A stretch of 64,000 nucleotides of DNA from Candidatus Faecousia faecavium. Its GTDB lineage: Bacteria; Bacillota; Clostridia; Oscillospirales; Oscillospiraceae. The notes beneath the pieces were generated by a model. The model saw only the letters and a program-made list of their open reading frames with translations, did not search any database and was not told the origin of the DNA. A program made the translations under genes and the position numbers. Positions 50,286 to 59,820 of this stretch are shown piece after piece (the stretch's first letter is position 1; every line of letters starts with the position of its first letter). The stretch lies in contig DVGO01000065.1 in the NCBI GenBank assembly GCA_018712645.1, positions 1 through 64,000 on the forward strand. The letters run 5' to 3'.

Positions 50286-51056
50286 CTATTGTTCGTCACG
50301 ATCTAAAATTGCTTTGATTTTCCGAATTTCTTCGATTGCCGTGGGGCTGAAATCGTAGGGAGACTTTCCCTGACGGTCCGCGTCCATGATCTCCAGGTTA
50401 TAATGGATAAAGCCCAGCAGATCTTCGGCAGGAATCACGCTGCGGATAAATTCCTCATCCTTGGCGTCCCGTACCTTGTTGGCCACCACCCGAACCTGCT
50501 TGACTCCCAGGTCTTTGGCCAGGCGCTTGACGTTGTGATACGTCTGCACCGACCGGGCGCCGGGTTCGATGACCACGATAAACTGATCCATATTTCCGGC
50601 GGTGCCCCGTCCCAGGTGTTCCAGACCGGCTTCCATGTCCATGATGACCACGTCGTTTTTCCGGTAGGTCAGGGCGGAGAGAATGGACTTGAGCATCACA
50701 TGCTCCGGGCAGACACAGCCGCTGCCGCCTACATCCACGGTGCCCATGACCAGCAGTTTCACGCCGTTGATATCCTTGGAGAAGGTATCCGGAATGTCTG
50801 CCACATAGGGGTTGAGCTTAAAGAACTTGTTGGCGGCGTTGGCGCCGGTGCGTTCTTCCACCAGGGTACGCATTTTGGAGATGGGGACGATGGAATCCAC
50901 TTCCTCCTGGGTCAGGCCCAGAGCCAGGCCCAGGTTGGCATCCGGGTCCACATCGGCGGCCAGAACCGTCCGGCCCTCGTCGGCATACAGCCGGGCCAAT
51001 GTGGAGGATAAGGTGGTCTTGCCTACGCCGCCCTTACCGGTAATCGCTACTTTCAT
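50286..51056 (-). CDS. cooC: CooC/AcsF-type nickel-insertion ATPase
   Basis: This 256-residue MinD-like ATPase loads nickel into CO dehydrogenase or acetyl-CoA synthase. The deviant Walker A GKGGVGKTT lies at residues 7-15. The dimer-interface nickel motif Cys114-Val-Cys116 is present in GGSGCVCPEH. The gene lies between cooS and acsB on one transcript, which fits maturation of one or both enzymes. It cannot be told from sequence alone whether it serves cooS (CooC) or acsB (AcsF). Confidence 0.93.
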   Translation of the reverse strand: MKVAITGKGGVGKTTLSSTLARLYADEGRTVLAADVDPDANLGLALGLTQEEVDSIVPISKMRTLVEERTGANAANKFFKLNPYVADIPDTFSKDINGVKLLVMGTVDVGGSGCVCPEHVMLKSILSALTYRKNDVVIMDMEAGLEHLGRGTAGNMDQFIVVIEPGARSVQTYHNVKRLAKDLGVKQVRVVANKVRDAKDEEFIRSVIPAEDLLGFIHYNLEIMDADRQGKSPYDFSPTAIEEIRKIKAILDRDEQ

Positions 51057-51093
51057 TGGAAAAAGACCTCGTGCTTAACAGTTTTTCAGTAAA

Positions 51094-52998
51094 TCAGATG
51101 CCCAGAGCTTCACGCTTGGCCTCGATGCAGGCGATCATCTTGTCACACAGGGAGTCGATGTCGGTATCCACAACGAATCTTGCCTCGACCCAATCCTTGA
51201 TGCCGTGCTCGCCCTGCAGCAGGTTTGCCACTTCCTCGGAGCCCTTGGTGTAGGGATCAACGCCCAGGAAGGTCTCGATACCGGTAGCCACAACGTAGTT
51301 GCCGATGGAGACGGCCTTCTCGGACATCCATTCGGGAGCGCAGCCCACAACAGGCAGCTGGGAGATGGGGATGCCGGAATCCTTGGACAGCTCGGAAGCC
51401 AGAATCAGCATACGGGAGATATCCACGCAGGAGCCCATGTGCAGGACAGGAGGAATGCCGGCCAGTTCGCACACACGCTTCAGACCGTCGCCGCAGTACT
51501 CCTTAGCCTTGACGGGGTCCATCAGACCGGCCTTGGCAGCAGCCTGAGCGGAGCAGCCGGAGACGATCAGTATGATGTCGTTTTCCAGCAGCTTCTTCAT
51601 CAGACCCACGTGAGCGGAGTCAGGACGAACCTTGGGGTTGTTGCAGCCGACCATAGCCACAGCGCCGCGGAGGACACCGGAGGTCACGCACTCCAGCAGA
51701 GGCTTGGTGGTGCCGAACTCGTCCACCTGGGAGTTGGCAACGCCGTCCAGGACCTTGACGATGGCTTCCACAGAGTAGCCCACCCGGGCGTTCTGCTTCT
51801 GGTTGGGAATGTTGACCAGCTCAGGCTTCCGATTCTTGAAGTTCTCCACGGCCATCTTCACGATTGCCTTGGCGTTTTCGCCGGCGGTCTCGGCATTGAA
51901 GCGGATGAACTCGGAGTCGGGCATCCGGGCGATGGGAGAGGTGGTGATGAACTTGGTGTGGAAGCACTTGCTCAGGGGGCCCAGAGCGGGGAAGATGCAC
52001 TGCACGTCCACCACGATGGCTTCGCAGGCGCCGGTGAGAACTACGTTCTCCTGGTTCAGGAAGTTGCCCGCCATGGGGATGCCGTGACGCATAGCAACTT
52101 CGTTGGAGGTGCAGCAGACGCCGGAGACGGTGATGCCCTTGGCACCCAGGCTCTTGGCGTAGGCGACCATCTCGGGATCGTTGGCGTAGTAGACGATCAT
52201 CTCGGACAGGGAGGGATCGTGGCCATGGACAACGATGTTGACGTTATCCTTCTCCATAACGCCGATGTTGGCGGTGGTGTCTACGGGCTTGGGAGTGCCG
52301 AACATAACGTCGGAGAACTCGGTGCCCATCATGGAACCGCCCCAGCCGTCGGACAGACCGGAACGCAGGGACTGACGGATCAGAGCTTCGGGCAGGGAAG
52401 AGCAGCCCATGTGGGTCATGTGCATAGCGGTGGAAACTTCCCGGTCGATGGCGCGGGGCTCAATTTCTGCAGCCTTCCACAGATCCTGGGTGTGCTGGGG
52501 AGCCCGCTTCAGGAAACGCTGGGTGCCGAAGGGCTTGCCGTACTCCAGCAGGCCGATCTCGGCCATCTCGTGAGCCAGGTCGTAGATGTCCTTGCCCTCG
52601 GTCTCCACGCCCCATTCCTTGGCGATGCGGATCAGCTTATCGGGATCCTTGACCTGGTAGTTGCCGCCTTCCTTGGTCTGATGCAGGGTGTGCATGATTT
52701 CACGGCCGTGGTCGGAGTGTGTGGCGGAGCCGCCGGCGGTGAAGCGCAGGTAGTTACGGCCAACGATGCCATGAACATCGCAGCCGCAGATGCCACGGGG
52801 AGCTTTCTTGGTGATGCGGCAGGGGCCCATGGAGCAGATACGGCAGCAGGTGCCGGATTCGCCAAAGCCGCAGTGAGGAGTCTGGTTCTTGACCCGCTGC
52901 TGCCAGGTGTCAGCGCCAACCTTCTGTGCATTTTCCAGCAGAGAGTTGGTAGCAGCTTCCATCTCCTCGATGGTGGTTAAAGATGCCCAATCCTTCAA
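51094..52998 (-). CDS. cooS: anaerobic nickel-iron CO dehydrogenase catalytic subunit
   Basis: CooS/AcsA interconverts CO and CO2 at the Ni-Fe-S C-cluster. The 634-residue protein has the N-terminal B/D-cluster cysteines (HCGFGESGTCCRICSMGPC, then GICGCD) and the C-cluster region with GVCCTSNE, VSGCSAQAAAKAG and HMGSCVDISR. The start appears to be a TTG 8 bases after AGGAGG. Operon order is cooS-cooC-acsB, which points to a bifunctional CODH/ACS for acetyl-CoA synthesis or acetate use rather than a stand-alone CO oxidiser. A promoter and palindromes lie upstream. Confidence 0.97.
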   Translation of the reverse strand: MKDWASLTTIEEMEAATNSLLENAQKVGADTWQQRVKNQTPHCGFGESGTCCRICSMGPCRITKKAPRGICGCDVHGIVGRNYLRFTAGGSATHSDHGREIMHTLHQTKEGGNYQVKDPDKLIRIAKEWGVETEGKDIYDLAHEMAEIGLLEYGKPFGTQRFLKRAPQHTQDLWKAAEIEPRAIDREVSTAMHMTHMGCSSLPEALIRQSLRSGLSDGWGGSMMGTEFSDVMFGTPKPVDTTANIGVMEKDNVNIVVHGHDPSLSEMIVYYANDPEMVAYAKSLGAKGITVSGVCCTSNEVAMRHGIPMAGNFLNQENVVLTGACEAIVVDVQCIFPALGPLSKCFHTKFITTSPIARMPDSEFIRFNAETAGENAKAIVKMAVENFKNRKPELVNIPNQKQNARVGYSVEAIVKVLDGVANSQVDEFGTTKPLLECVTSGVLRGAVAMVGCNNPKVRPDSAHVGLMKKLLENDIILIVSGCSAQAAAKAGLMDPVKAKEYCGDGLKRVCELAGIPPVLHMGSCVDISRMLILASELSKDSGIPISQLPVVGCAPEWMSEKAVSIGNYVVATGIETFLGVDPYTKGSEEVANLLQGEHGIKDWVEARFVVDTDIDSLCDKMIACIEAKREALGI

Positions 52999-53079
52999 AG
53001 TGATTTCCTCCTAATCAAATAGATTCTTAGAAATACAGACTTACCCCATACCCCGCAAGGGGCATAGTGTATCGATATT

Positions 53080-53159
53080 ATTTTACTAATTCCCCCAGGG
53101 ATTGTCAACCGGAGAATTCAACACATTTCCGGAATTTTTTCTATCCCCCGTGGGGGGAT
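53080..53159 (-). promoter_or_regulatory. promoter and C-tract/G-tract palindromes upstream of cooS
   Basis: The intergenic stretch 52999-53356 has no gene. On the minus strand TTGACA (53103-53108), 17 bases and TAAAAT (53080-53085) form the cooS promoter. The spacer contains ATTCCC-CC-AGGGAT, and ATCCCCC-GTG-GGGGGAT lies further upstream at 53143-53159. A CCCC-GCAA-GGGG hairpin sits in the 5' leader near 53051-53062. The palindromes resemble the element between the divergent promoters at 24.37 kb. On the plus strand an extended -10 TGGTATACT near 53285-53293 serves the U32 gene. Confidence 0.7.
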
Positions 53160-53356
53160 TTTTGGTGATAATTCCCCAGGCCACAATATGTAGTGGTATC
53201 GACGGAAGTTTTTTACCAATTTGTGGGAAGGATTTGAATTTTTCTTGAATTCTGCCGGAAGGACTGGAAGTTTTCCGGCGGTTATGGTATACTGTGCCTA
53301 CATTATAAAGTGCGGGAGTATGCCCAACGCTATCTTGTTGGAACGGAGAGACGATT

Positions 53357-55438
53357 ATGCTGGAACTTTTGGCGCCTGCGGGCTCCATGGAAGCCCTTCG
53401 GGCGGCGGTACAGAACGGAGCCAATGCGGTTTACCTTGGCTGCGGTGACTTCAACGCCCGGCAAAGCGCGAAGAATTTTACCCCCCAGACTCTGGTGGAT
53501 GCAATCAAATACTGCCACATCCGGGGGGTGCAGGTGCACCTGACTTTGAACACCCTGGTTTCCGACCGGGAGATGAAGGCCCTTTCCGACCTGATCCGCC
53601 ATGCGGCGCAAAACAATGTGGATGCCTTCATCGTCCAGGACCTGGGCGTGGTGCAGCTGTGCCGCCAGATTGCGCCCAAGATTCCCATCCACGGCTCCAC
53701 CCAGATGAGCGTTCACTCCCTGTCCGGCGTGCAGCTGTGTGCCGCCATGGGCCTGAGCCGGGTGGTACTGAGCCGGGAACTGACCCGGGAGGAAATCCGC
53801 TATATCTGCGCCAAATCTCCCATTGAAATTGAAATATTCGGCCACGGCGCTCTGTGTATGTGCTACTCCGGCCAGTGCTATATGTCCGCCATGATCGGCG
53901 GCCGCTCCGGCAACCGGGGCCGCTGCGCCCAGCCCTGCCGGCAAAGCTATGGCTACACCCACTGGCAGGAAAAATACCCTCTGAGCCTGAAGGACAACTG
54001 CCTGGTGCACTATGTCCGGGAGCTGGAGGAGATGGGCGTGGTTTCCCTGAAGCTGGAAGGCCGGATGAAGCGGCCGGAATATGTGGCCACCGTTACCGCC
54101 GTCTACCGCAAGGCCTTGGACGAAGGCACGGTGACCAAGCCCATGATGGATGCGCTGATGACCGCCTTCAACCGCCAGGGCTTTACCGACGGCTACTACA
54201 CCGGCCGGGTGGACGCGAACATGTTCGGCATCCGGGAAGATACCCGGGACGACCCCCAGTGGCTGGAATCTGCCCGGCAGTCCTACGAAACCGGCGAAAC
54301 GCCTCTGGTGGACCTGAAATTCCGGGCGGTGATCGAGCCCAGCGGCAGCTATCTGACTGCCACGGACCCGGAAGGACGGACCTGCCGTTCTCAGGGCCCT
54401 CAGCCGGAGATTGCCCGGAACATGCCCCTGACCGGGGCTGCGGTTGCCCAGCGGGTGGCGAAAACCGGCGGCACTCCTTTCCGCTGCGCCGAGGTGCGCA
54501 CCCATGTGGAGCCGGGTCTGGTGATCTCCGCCGCCGCCATCAACGCCATGCGCCGGGATGTGCTGAATCAGCTCACTGCCCTGCGGGCCCGCCGGGAAGA
54601 CCCGGTGATCCGCAGACCCAAGGCTCTGCCGGATTACCCTGGCGCCAAGGGACTGCCCGGACTTACTATCCAGGTCACTACCCGGGAGCAGCTGACGCCC
54701 AGCTTGCTGAATCTGGAAACCGCCATGCTCTATGTGCCCATGCACATTCTGCTGGCGGATGAGGCCATGACCGCCCGGCTGGTACAGCGGGGCCGCCTGG
54801 CCGTTGCCCTGCCCCGGATTGTCCACGACGGAGAGATGCCCAAGCTGGCTGCGGGTCTTTCCAAGCTGCGGCAGCTGGGAGTCAAGGATGCGCTGGTGGG
54901 CAACCTGGGCCTGATGATCCCCGTCCGGGAAGCTCAGATGCGGATTCGGGGGGATTTCGGCCTGAACATCTACAATTCCGGCTCCATGGAAGTGCTCCGG
55001 GGCTTTGAAGTGTCCAGCGCTACCGTCAGCTTTGAAATGACCCTGCCTCAGATTCGGGATCTGGGCAAGGCGGTGAATGCGGAGCTGATTGCCTACGGGC
55101 GGCTTCCACTGATGGTCACCGAACACTGCCTGATCCACGGCCGCAACGGAGAATGTACCTGCCACCTGAGCCCTGCCAAGCTCACGGACAAAACCGGCGC
55201 AGAATTCCCCATCATCCGTGACGGCGACAGCTGCCGCAGCGTGCTGCTCAACGGCAAGAAGCTCAGCTGGCTGGACCGGCAGGATGATCTGGCAAAGCTG
55301 GGCGTGTGGGCCATCCGGCTGTACTTCACCACGGAAAATTCCCGGGAAGTGGACCGGGTTCTCAACGACTACTTAAATCCCGAACCCCTGGACCCCGGTG
55401 CCTGCACCCGGGGACTGTACCTGCGGGGCGTGGAATAA
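53357..55438 (+). CDS. peptidase U32 family protein, probable RNA hydroxylation enzyme
   Basis: This 693-residue U32 protein begins MLELLAPAGSMEALRAAVQNGA. The iron-sulfur-type cysteine segment GALCMCYSGQCYMSAMIGGRSGNRGRCAQPC lies near residue 170. Family relatives are now linked to prephenate-dependent hydroxylation of tRNA or 23S rRNA (TrhP and RlhA) rather than proteolysis. The long C-terminal part resembles the DUF3656-containing long forms. Which RNA is modified is not clear. maf follows after 30 bases. Confidence 0.85.
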   Translation: MLELLAPAGSMEALRAAVQNGANAVYLGCGDFNARQSAKNFTPQTLVDAIKYCHIRGVQVHLTLNTLVSDREMKALSDLIRHAAQNNVDAFIVQDLGVVQLCRQIAPKIPIHGSTQMSVHSLSGVQLCAAMGLSRVVLSRELTREEIRYICAKSPIEIEIFGHGALCMCYSGQCYMSAMIGGRSGNRGRCAQPCRQSYGYTHWQEKYPLSLKDNCLVHYVRELEEMGVVSLKLEGRMKRPEYVATVTAVYRKALDEGTVTKPMMDALMTAFNRQGFTDGYYTGRVDANMFGIREDTRDDPQWLESARQSYETGETPLVDLKFRAVIEPSGSYLTATDPEGRTCRSQGPQPEIARNMPLTGAAVAQRVAKTGGTPFRCAEVRTHVEPGLVISAAAINAMRRDVLNQLTALRARREDPVIRRPKALPDYPGAKGLPGLTIQVTTREQLTPSLLNLETAMLYVPMHILLADEAMTARLVQRGRLAVALPRIVHDGEMPKLAAGLSKLRQLGVKDALVGNLGLMIPVREAQMRIRGDFGLNIYNSGSMEVLRGFEVSSATVSFEMTLPQIRDLGKAVNAELIAYGRLPLMVTEHCLIHGRNGECTCHLSPAKLTDKTGAEFPIIRDGDSCRSVLLNGKKLSWLDRQDDLAKLGVWAIRLYFTTENSREVDRVLNDYLNPEPLDPGACTRGLYLRGVE

Positions 55439-55468
55439 AGCACCCTATTTTCAGAAAGGACCCTGTAC

Positions 55469-56044
55469 ATGCAACTGATTCTGGCTTCCGCCTCACCCCG
55501 GCGGAAAGAACTGCTGAGCCTGTTCGGCGTCCCCTTTGTGGTCCGGGCGGCGGATATTGATGAAACCATGGACCCCCAGAAAGCGCCCTTTGACGAGGTG
55601 GCCCGGGTCAGTCGGTGCAAAGCCCTGGCCCTGCCCCGGCAGCCGGGGGACGTTGTGGTGGCGGCGGACACCATTGTGGTCTGCCAGGGGAAGGTTCTGG
55701 GCAAACCCCACTCCCATCAGCAGGCGGTGGAAATGCTGAAGCTGCTGTCCGGCCGGGACCATCAGGTGATGACCGGCTGCACCGTCATTGCCGACGGCGG
55801 CAGCGAAACCTTTACCGAGGTCACCGACCTGCATTTCCGGGCGCTGACGGACAAGGAAATTGAAGCATATGTAGCCACCGGCGAACCCATGGACAAGGCC
55901 GGTGCCTATGGCATCCAGGGCGGCGCTGCCCTGTTCTGTCCCCGGATGGAGGGCGACTATTATAACGTAATGGGACTTCCCGTTTGCCGTTTGGGGCAGA
56001 CGCTGCGCCATCTGGCGCCGGAAGTCATGGAGGCGAAGCTATGA
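55469..56044 (+). CDS. maf: Maf family nucleotide pyrophosphatase
   Basis: Maf proteins hydrolyse non-canonical or ordinary NTPs such as dTTP and UTP. The 191-residue protein starts MQLILASASPRRKELLSLFG, with the typical SxSPRR loop. It also has ADTIVVCQGKVLGKP and the KAGAYGIQG strand. AAAGGA lies upstream. Its last codons overlap the mreC start by 4 bases, the common Firmicute order maf-mreC-mreD. Confidence 0.95.
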   Translation: MQLILASASPRRKELLSLFGVPFVVRAADIDETMDPQKAPFDEVARVSRCKALALPRQPGDVVVAADTIVVCQGKVLGKPHSHQQAVEMLKLLSGRDHQVMTGCTVIADGGSETFTEVTDLHFRALTDKEIEAYVATGEPMDKAGAYGIQGGAALFCPRMEGDYYNVMGLPVCRLGQTLRHLAPEVMEAKL

Positions 56045-56988
56045 GAAATTTGTTCAGTACCCGGGTGAAAATCATCCTGGTCATTGCGGCGCTGCTGTCG
56101 GCAGGTCTTGCCATCTTAAGCGGCGTTACCAACACCACGGTGGTGGATCTGGTGGTTCAGGGCCTGCTGGCACCGTTCAAGGCTGCCGGAACGGCACTGA
56201 CGACTACCGCCGAAAAGTACTACGGCTACATGTTCCGCTATGAGGCCCTGGCGGCGGAAAACGAGGTGCTGGAAGAGCGGATTGCCCAGATGGAGGACGT
56301 AGCCCGTCAGGCTGACGCCGTGTCCCGTGAAAATCAGCGTCTGCGGGACTATCTGAATCTGACCGCTACCAACGAAGATTATAAGAGCGTGGATGCCTAT
56401 ATCATCGGCTGGAGCAGCACCGACTGGGAAAACACCCTGACTATCAACCGGGGCACCAATGCCGGCATTCAGGAGAACATGTGTGCCATCACCGCCAACG
56501 GCGAAGTGGTGGGACTGGTTACCGCTGTGGGCACCAACTGGGCGGAAGTGACCACGGTGCTGGACTCCACTCTGGAAATTTCCGGAACCATCTCCACCTC
56601 CGGCTATAACGGCATGGTCCGGGGCGGCTACATCAGTGACAACCAGACCTTGCTGCAGATGAACTACCTGCCCTCTTCCGCCATCATCCGCAACCAGGAC
56701 CAGGTGGTGACCTCCGGTTCGACGGTGTATCCCCGGGGCCTGATTATGGGCTATGTGGTGGACGCCGGTTTTGAAGATACCGGCGTGGCAAAATTCGCCC
56801 TGCTGGACCCGGCGGCGGACATCAACGCCCTGGAGCAGATTTTTATCATCACCGAGTATACCACCGATGTGGTGCAGAGCACTCCCGATGCTACCACTGC
56901 CACTACCCCCGGTGAGACGACACCTGCCCAGACCACGGCGCCTACGGTGCCTGTGGAAACCACCGCTCCCGTTGCCGATGTTGGCTGA
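56041..56988 (+). CDS. mreC: rod shape-determining protein MreC
   Basis: MreC is a bitopic scaffold of the elongation machinery. The 315-residue protein has one N-terminal transmembrane helix (residues 9-30), a coiled coil near 65-100 (ALAAENEVLEERIAQME), and the two-barrel extracellular domain with MNYLPSSAIIRNQDQVVTSG. The C-terminal 40 residues are Thr/Pro-rich and probably disordered. The start overlaps maf (ATGA). mreD follows after 10 bases. No mreB is in the window. Confidence 0.94.
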   Translation: MRNLFSTRVKIILVIAALLSAGLAILSGVTNTTVVDLVVQGLLAPFKAAGTALTTTAEKYYGYMFRYEALAAENEVLEERIAQMEDVARQADAVSRENQRLRDYLNLTATNEDYKSVDAYIIGWSSTDWENTLTINRGTNAGIQENMCAITANGEVVGLVTAVGTNWAEVTTVLDSTLEISGTISTSGYNGMVRGGYISDNQTLLQMNYLPSSAIIRNQDQVVTSGSTVYPRGLIMGYVVDAGFEDTGVAKFALLDPAADINALEQIFIITEYTTDVVQSTPDATTATTPGETTPAQTTAPTVPVETTAPVADVG

Positions 56989-56998
56989 GGCGTAGACT

Positions 56999-57592
56999 AT
57001 GGCGAAAAAACGACGCAAACGCAGTATAGAATTTAAGCCCGATCCCCAAACCGCTACCTGGGTCAAAACCTTTCATTTGACCATCCAGCAGCGGCTGCAG
57101 CTGGCAAAATGGGTGCTGTACATCCTGACCATCGTGCTGTGCCTGGTGGTGCAGGATGTGATTATGAGCCGCATCCGGCTCTTCGGCGCCACCACTGACC
57201 TGGCGGTATGCGCCATTTTGCTGATTACGGTGATCGAAGGTACGGATACCGGCAGCCTGTTTGTGCTGATTGCTTCTACCCTCTATTATTTTTCCGGAAG
57301 TGCTCCCGGGGCCTATGTCATTGCCTTGATGAGCTTTCTGGGAGTGGCGGCGGTGCTGCTGCGGCAGCTGTACTGGCACCGGAGCAAAGGCTCCATTGTG
57401 CTGTGCACCGGCATTGCGCTGATGCTTTATGAAATCGGGCTGTTTGTGGTGGGCATTGCCATCGGCCTGACCTTGCCCAGCCGGCTGATTTACTTCATCC
57501 TCACCGGAGTTTACAGCTGTCTGGCGCTGATCCCTTTGTATTCTGTTATTTATAAAATCGGTTTGATTGGAGGAAATACATGGAAAGAATAA
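56999..57592 (+). CDS. mreD: rod shape-determining protein MreD
   Basis: This 197-residue membrane protein of the elongasome has a basic N-terminal tail followed by about five helices, as expected for MreD. Sequence conservation in this family is low, so position between mreC and mrdA is the main support. The N-terminal 35 residues are longer and more basic than usual. The 3' end overlaps mrdA by 13 bases. Confidence 0.88.
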   Translation: MAKKRRKRSIEFKPDPQTATWVKTFHLTIQQRLQLAKWVLYILTIVLCLVVQDVIMSRIRLFGATTDLAVCAILLITVIEGTDTGSLFVLIASTLYYFSGSAPGAYVIALMSFLGVAAVLLRQLYWHRSKGSIVLCTGIALMLYEIGLFVVGIAIGLTLPSRLIYFILTGVYSCLALIPLYSVIYKIGLIGGNTWKE

Positions 57593-59778
57593 GCCGCTTT
57601 CGCGCTGTATTGTTTCTTGTTCTGTTCGCATTCGTGCTGATGCTGTTTGCTTTCCGACTGTTTGTCCTGCAGATCATCGAAACAAAAGGTAATACCGATA
57701 ATACCCAGGTCTACACCACTCTGACCACGGTTCGTGCCGCCCGAGGGGATATCCTGGACCGCAACGGCAACGTCCTGGTGGGCAACCGTGCATCCTATGA
57801 CCTGGTGTTCAACCATTACGTTATCAATTCTTACTCCGACCGTAACGACGCATTGTACCGTCTGGTGCAGAAGTGCCGGGAACTGGGTGTTACCTACAAT
57901 GACCACTTCCCCGTTACCCAGACCCTGCCCTTTGAGTATACCCTGACTTCTCTGAACAGTTCCTGGCAGAGCAACTTCCAGAAGTACATGGTGGACCGGG
58001 GCCTGGACTCCGACATCACCGCACCGCTGCTGGTGCAGAAGCTGCGCGAACGCTATGACATCCCGGAGGAATGGTCCGATCAGGATGCCCGGGCTGTCAT
58101 CGGCTTCCTGTATGAGTTTGACCTGCGCGGTATCACCAACCTGCCGACCTATACCTTTATGGAAGACGTTTCCGACGAACACCTGTCGGCTCTGCTGGAG
58201 TTGAATACCCCCGGCCTGATGGTCGAATCTTCCACCGTCCGGGAATACCACACCAAGTACGCGGCCCATGTGCTGGGCTACCTGGGCGGTATGACCAACG
58301 ACGAATGGGAAGAATACAAAAAGCAGAACTACTCCATGGACGCCATGGTGGGCAAAACCGGCTTTGAGCAGGCATTTGAAGAGTACCTGCACGGCATTGA
58401 CGGAACCCGTGTGGACGAAGTTAACAGAGAAGGCGCTATTATCCGTCAGTACTATGCCAAGGAATATGACAAAGACGGCAACGTAATCGGCGAAAAGACC
58501 CCCATTGCCGGCAACAACGTGGAAACCACCCTGGATATCAAGATTCAGGAAGTGGCGGAAGATGCGCTGGAAGAAGTAATGCATAACATCACGGACCCCC
58601 AGATCAATACAGAAGAAGGCGAACATGTAGGTCATGACGCCCAGGGCGCCGCCGTTATTGTTATGAACCCCAAAACCGGAGAGATTCTGGCCTGCGCCAG
58701 CTATCCCACCTATAATCTGGCCACCATGTATGACGACTGGAACAAGCTGCTGGCCGATGAAAAGAATCCCTTCTTTAACCGGGCCTTCGGCGCAGAATAC
58801 GCCCCTGGTTCCACCTTCAAAATGTGCACCCTGATTGCCGCAATGGAGAACCGGAACAAGTATGGCGAGCTGATTTTGAGCCCCGGCGAAACCATTGATG
58901 ACCAGGGTGTCTATACCGAGTATCCGGGTTTCTCTCCCGCCTGTCTGTTCTGGACCAATTCAAAAGCTACGCACAAAACTCCTGATGGCGGTCCCATTGA
59001 CGCGACCTATGCCCTGTGTTACTCCTGTAACTACTTCTTCTACCGCCTGGGTGACCTGTGCACCTGGGAAATGGTGGACGAAGCCGCTCAGTCTCTGGGC
59101 CTGGGCGAACCCACTGGTATTGAGCTGGTGGAAAAGACCGGCTACCGCAACACCCCTGAACGGAAAAAGGAAGTGTACCAGACCGGTACCAACGTTACCT
59201 TCGGTGCAGGCGACCGTATTCTGGGCGCCATCGGACAGGGCGAAAACCGATTCACCCCTCTGCAGCTGTGTGTCTACGTTTCTACCCTGGCCAACAAGGG
59301 TACCCGGATGAAGGCTACCTTCCTCAGCCGGGTGGTGTCTTCTGACTACCGTAACCTGATTTACGAAAATCAGCCTCAGATCGTTGTCCAGTCCGAGTGG
59401 GAACCCACTACCATTGATACTTACTGGCAGGGTATGCGTATGGTCATCACCACCGCCGGTGGTACTGCTACCAAGTATTTTGGCGGCTGGAGTGACCAGT
59501 ACGGTGATGCTGACGGCGTGTGGCCGCTGAAGGACGACGTGACGGTGTACGCCAAGACCGGTACCGCCCAGCACGCTTCCGGCGGTTCTGACCACGGCGC
59601 CTTCGTGTGCTTCTCTCACCGGGCCGACGAGACCGAGCCGGATTTGGCTGTTGCCATTTTCGGTGAAAAGGTTGCCCACGGTTCCTCTCTGGCTCCCATT
59701 GCCGAGAAGATTCTGCTGTCTTACTACGAAATGGACGCTGCCAGCGAAGTTACCGCATTTGAAAATCAACCAGGTTAA
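57580..59778 (+). CDS. mrdA: penicillin-binding protein 2, peptidoglycan transpeptidase
   Basis: PBP2 cross-links peptidoglycan during side-wall growth. The 732-residue protein has one transmembrane helix (about residues 8-30), a PBP dimer/pedestal domain starting with VRAARGDILDRNG, and the transpeptidase domain. Catalytic motifs are S411TFK, S482CN and K659TG. The neighbouring mreC and mreD genes fix the role in elongation. A hairpin terminator follows. Confidence 0.95.
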   Translation: MERISRFRAVLFLVLFAFVLMLFAFRLFVLQIIETKGNTDNTQVYTTLTTVRAARGDILDRNGNVLVGNRASYDLVFNHYVINSYSDRNDALYRLVQKCRELGVTYNDHFPVTQTLPFEYTLTSLNSSWQSNFQKYMVDRGLDSDITAPLLVQKLRERYDIPEEWSDQDARAVIGFLYEFDLRGITNLPTYTFMEDVSDEHLSALLELNTPGLMVESSTVREYHTKYAAHVLGYLGGMTNDEWEEYKKQNYSMDAMVGKTGFEQAFEEYLHGIDGTRVDEVNREGAIIRQYYAKEYDKDGNVIGEKTPIAGNNVETTLDIKIQEVAEDALEEVMHNITDPQINTEEGEHVGHDAQGAAVIVMNPKTGEILACASYPTYNLATMYDDWNKLLADEKNPFFNRAFGAEYAPGSTFKMCTLIAAMENRNKYGELILSPGETIDDQGVYTEYPGFSPACLFWTNSKATHKTPDGGPIDATYALCYSCNYFFYRLGDLCTWEMVDEAAQSLGLGEPTGIELVEKTGYRNTPERKKEVYQTGTNVTFGAGDRILGAIGQGENRFTPLQLCVYVSTLANKGTRMKATFLSRVVSSDYRNLIYENQPQIVVQSEWEPTTIDTYWQGMRMVITTAGGTATKYFGGWSDQYGDADGVWPLKDDVTVYAKTGTAQHASGGSDHGAFVCFSHRADETEPDLAVAIFGEKVAHGSSLAPIAEKILLSYYEMDAASEVTAFENQPG

Positions 59779-59788
59779 ACCACAGTCA

Positions 59789-59819
59789 ACAGCGCACCGC
59801 GAAAAGCGGTGCGCTGTTT
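59789..59819. terminator. bidirectional terminator
   Basis: Arms ACAGCGCACCGC and GCGGTGCGCTGT flank a GAAAA loop, followed by TTTT, between convergent genes. Confidence 0.92.
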
Positions 59820-59820
59820 T

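Noticed and set aside
47380..50358. 992-codon open frame on the plus strand opposite acsB
   Set aside because: It is antisense to the strongly supported acsB gene. Its composition (His/Gly/Val-rich, no domain) is typical of a GC-rich shadow frame.
51205..52980. 591-codon plus-strand frame opposite cooS
   Set aside because: It mirrors the cooS reading frame; cooS keeps all metal-cluster motifs.
53330..55165. 611-codon minus-strand frame opposite the U32 gene
   Set aside because: Shadow frame with no start site, domain or promoter. The plus-strand U32 protein is clear.
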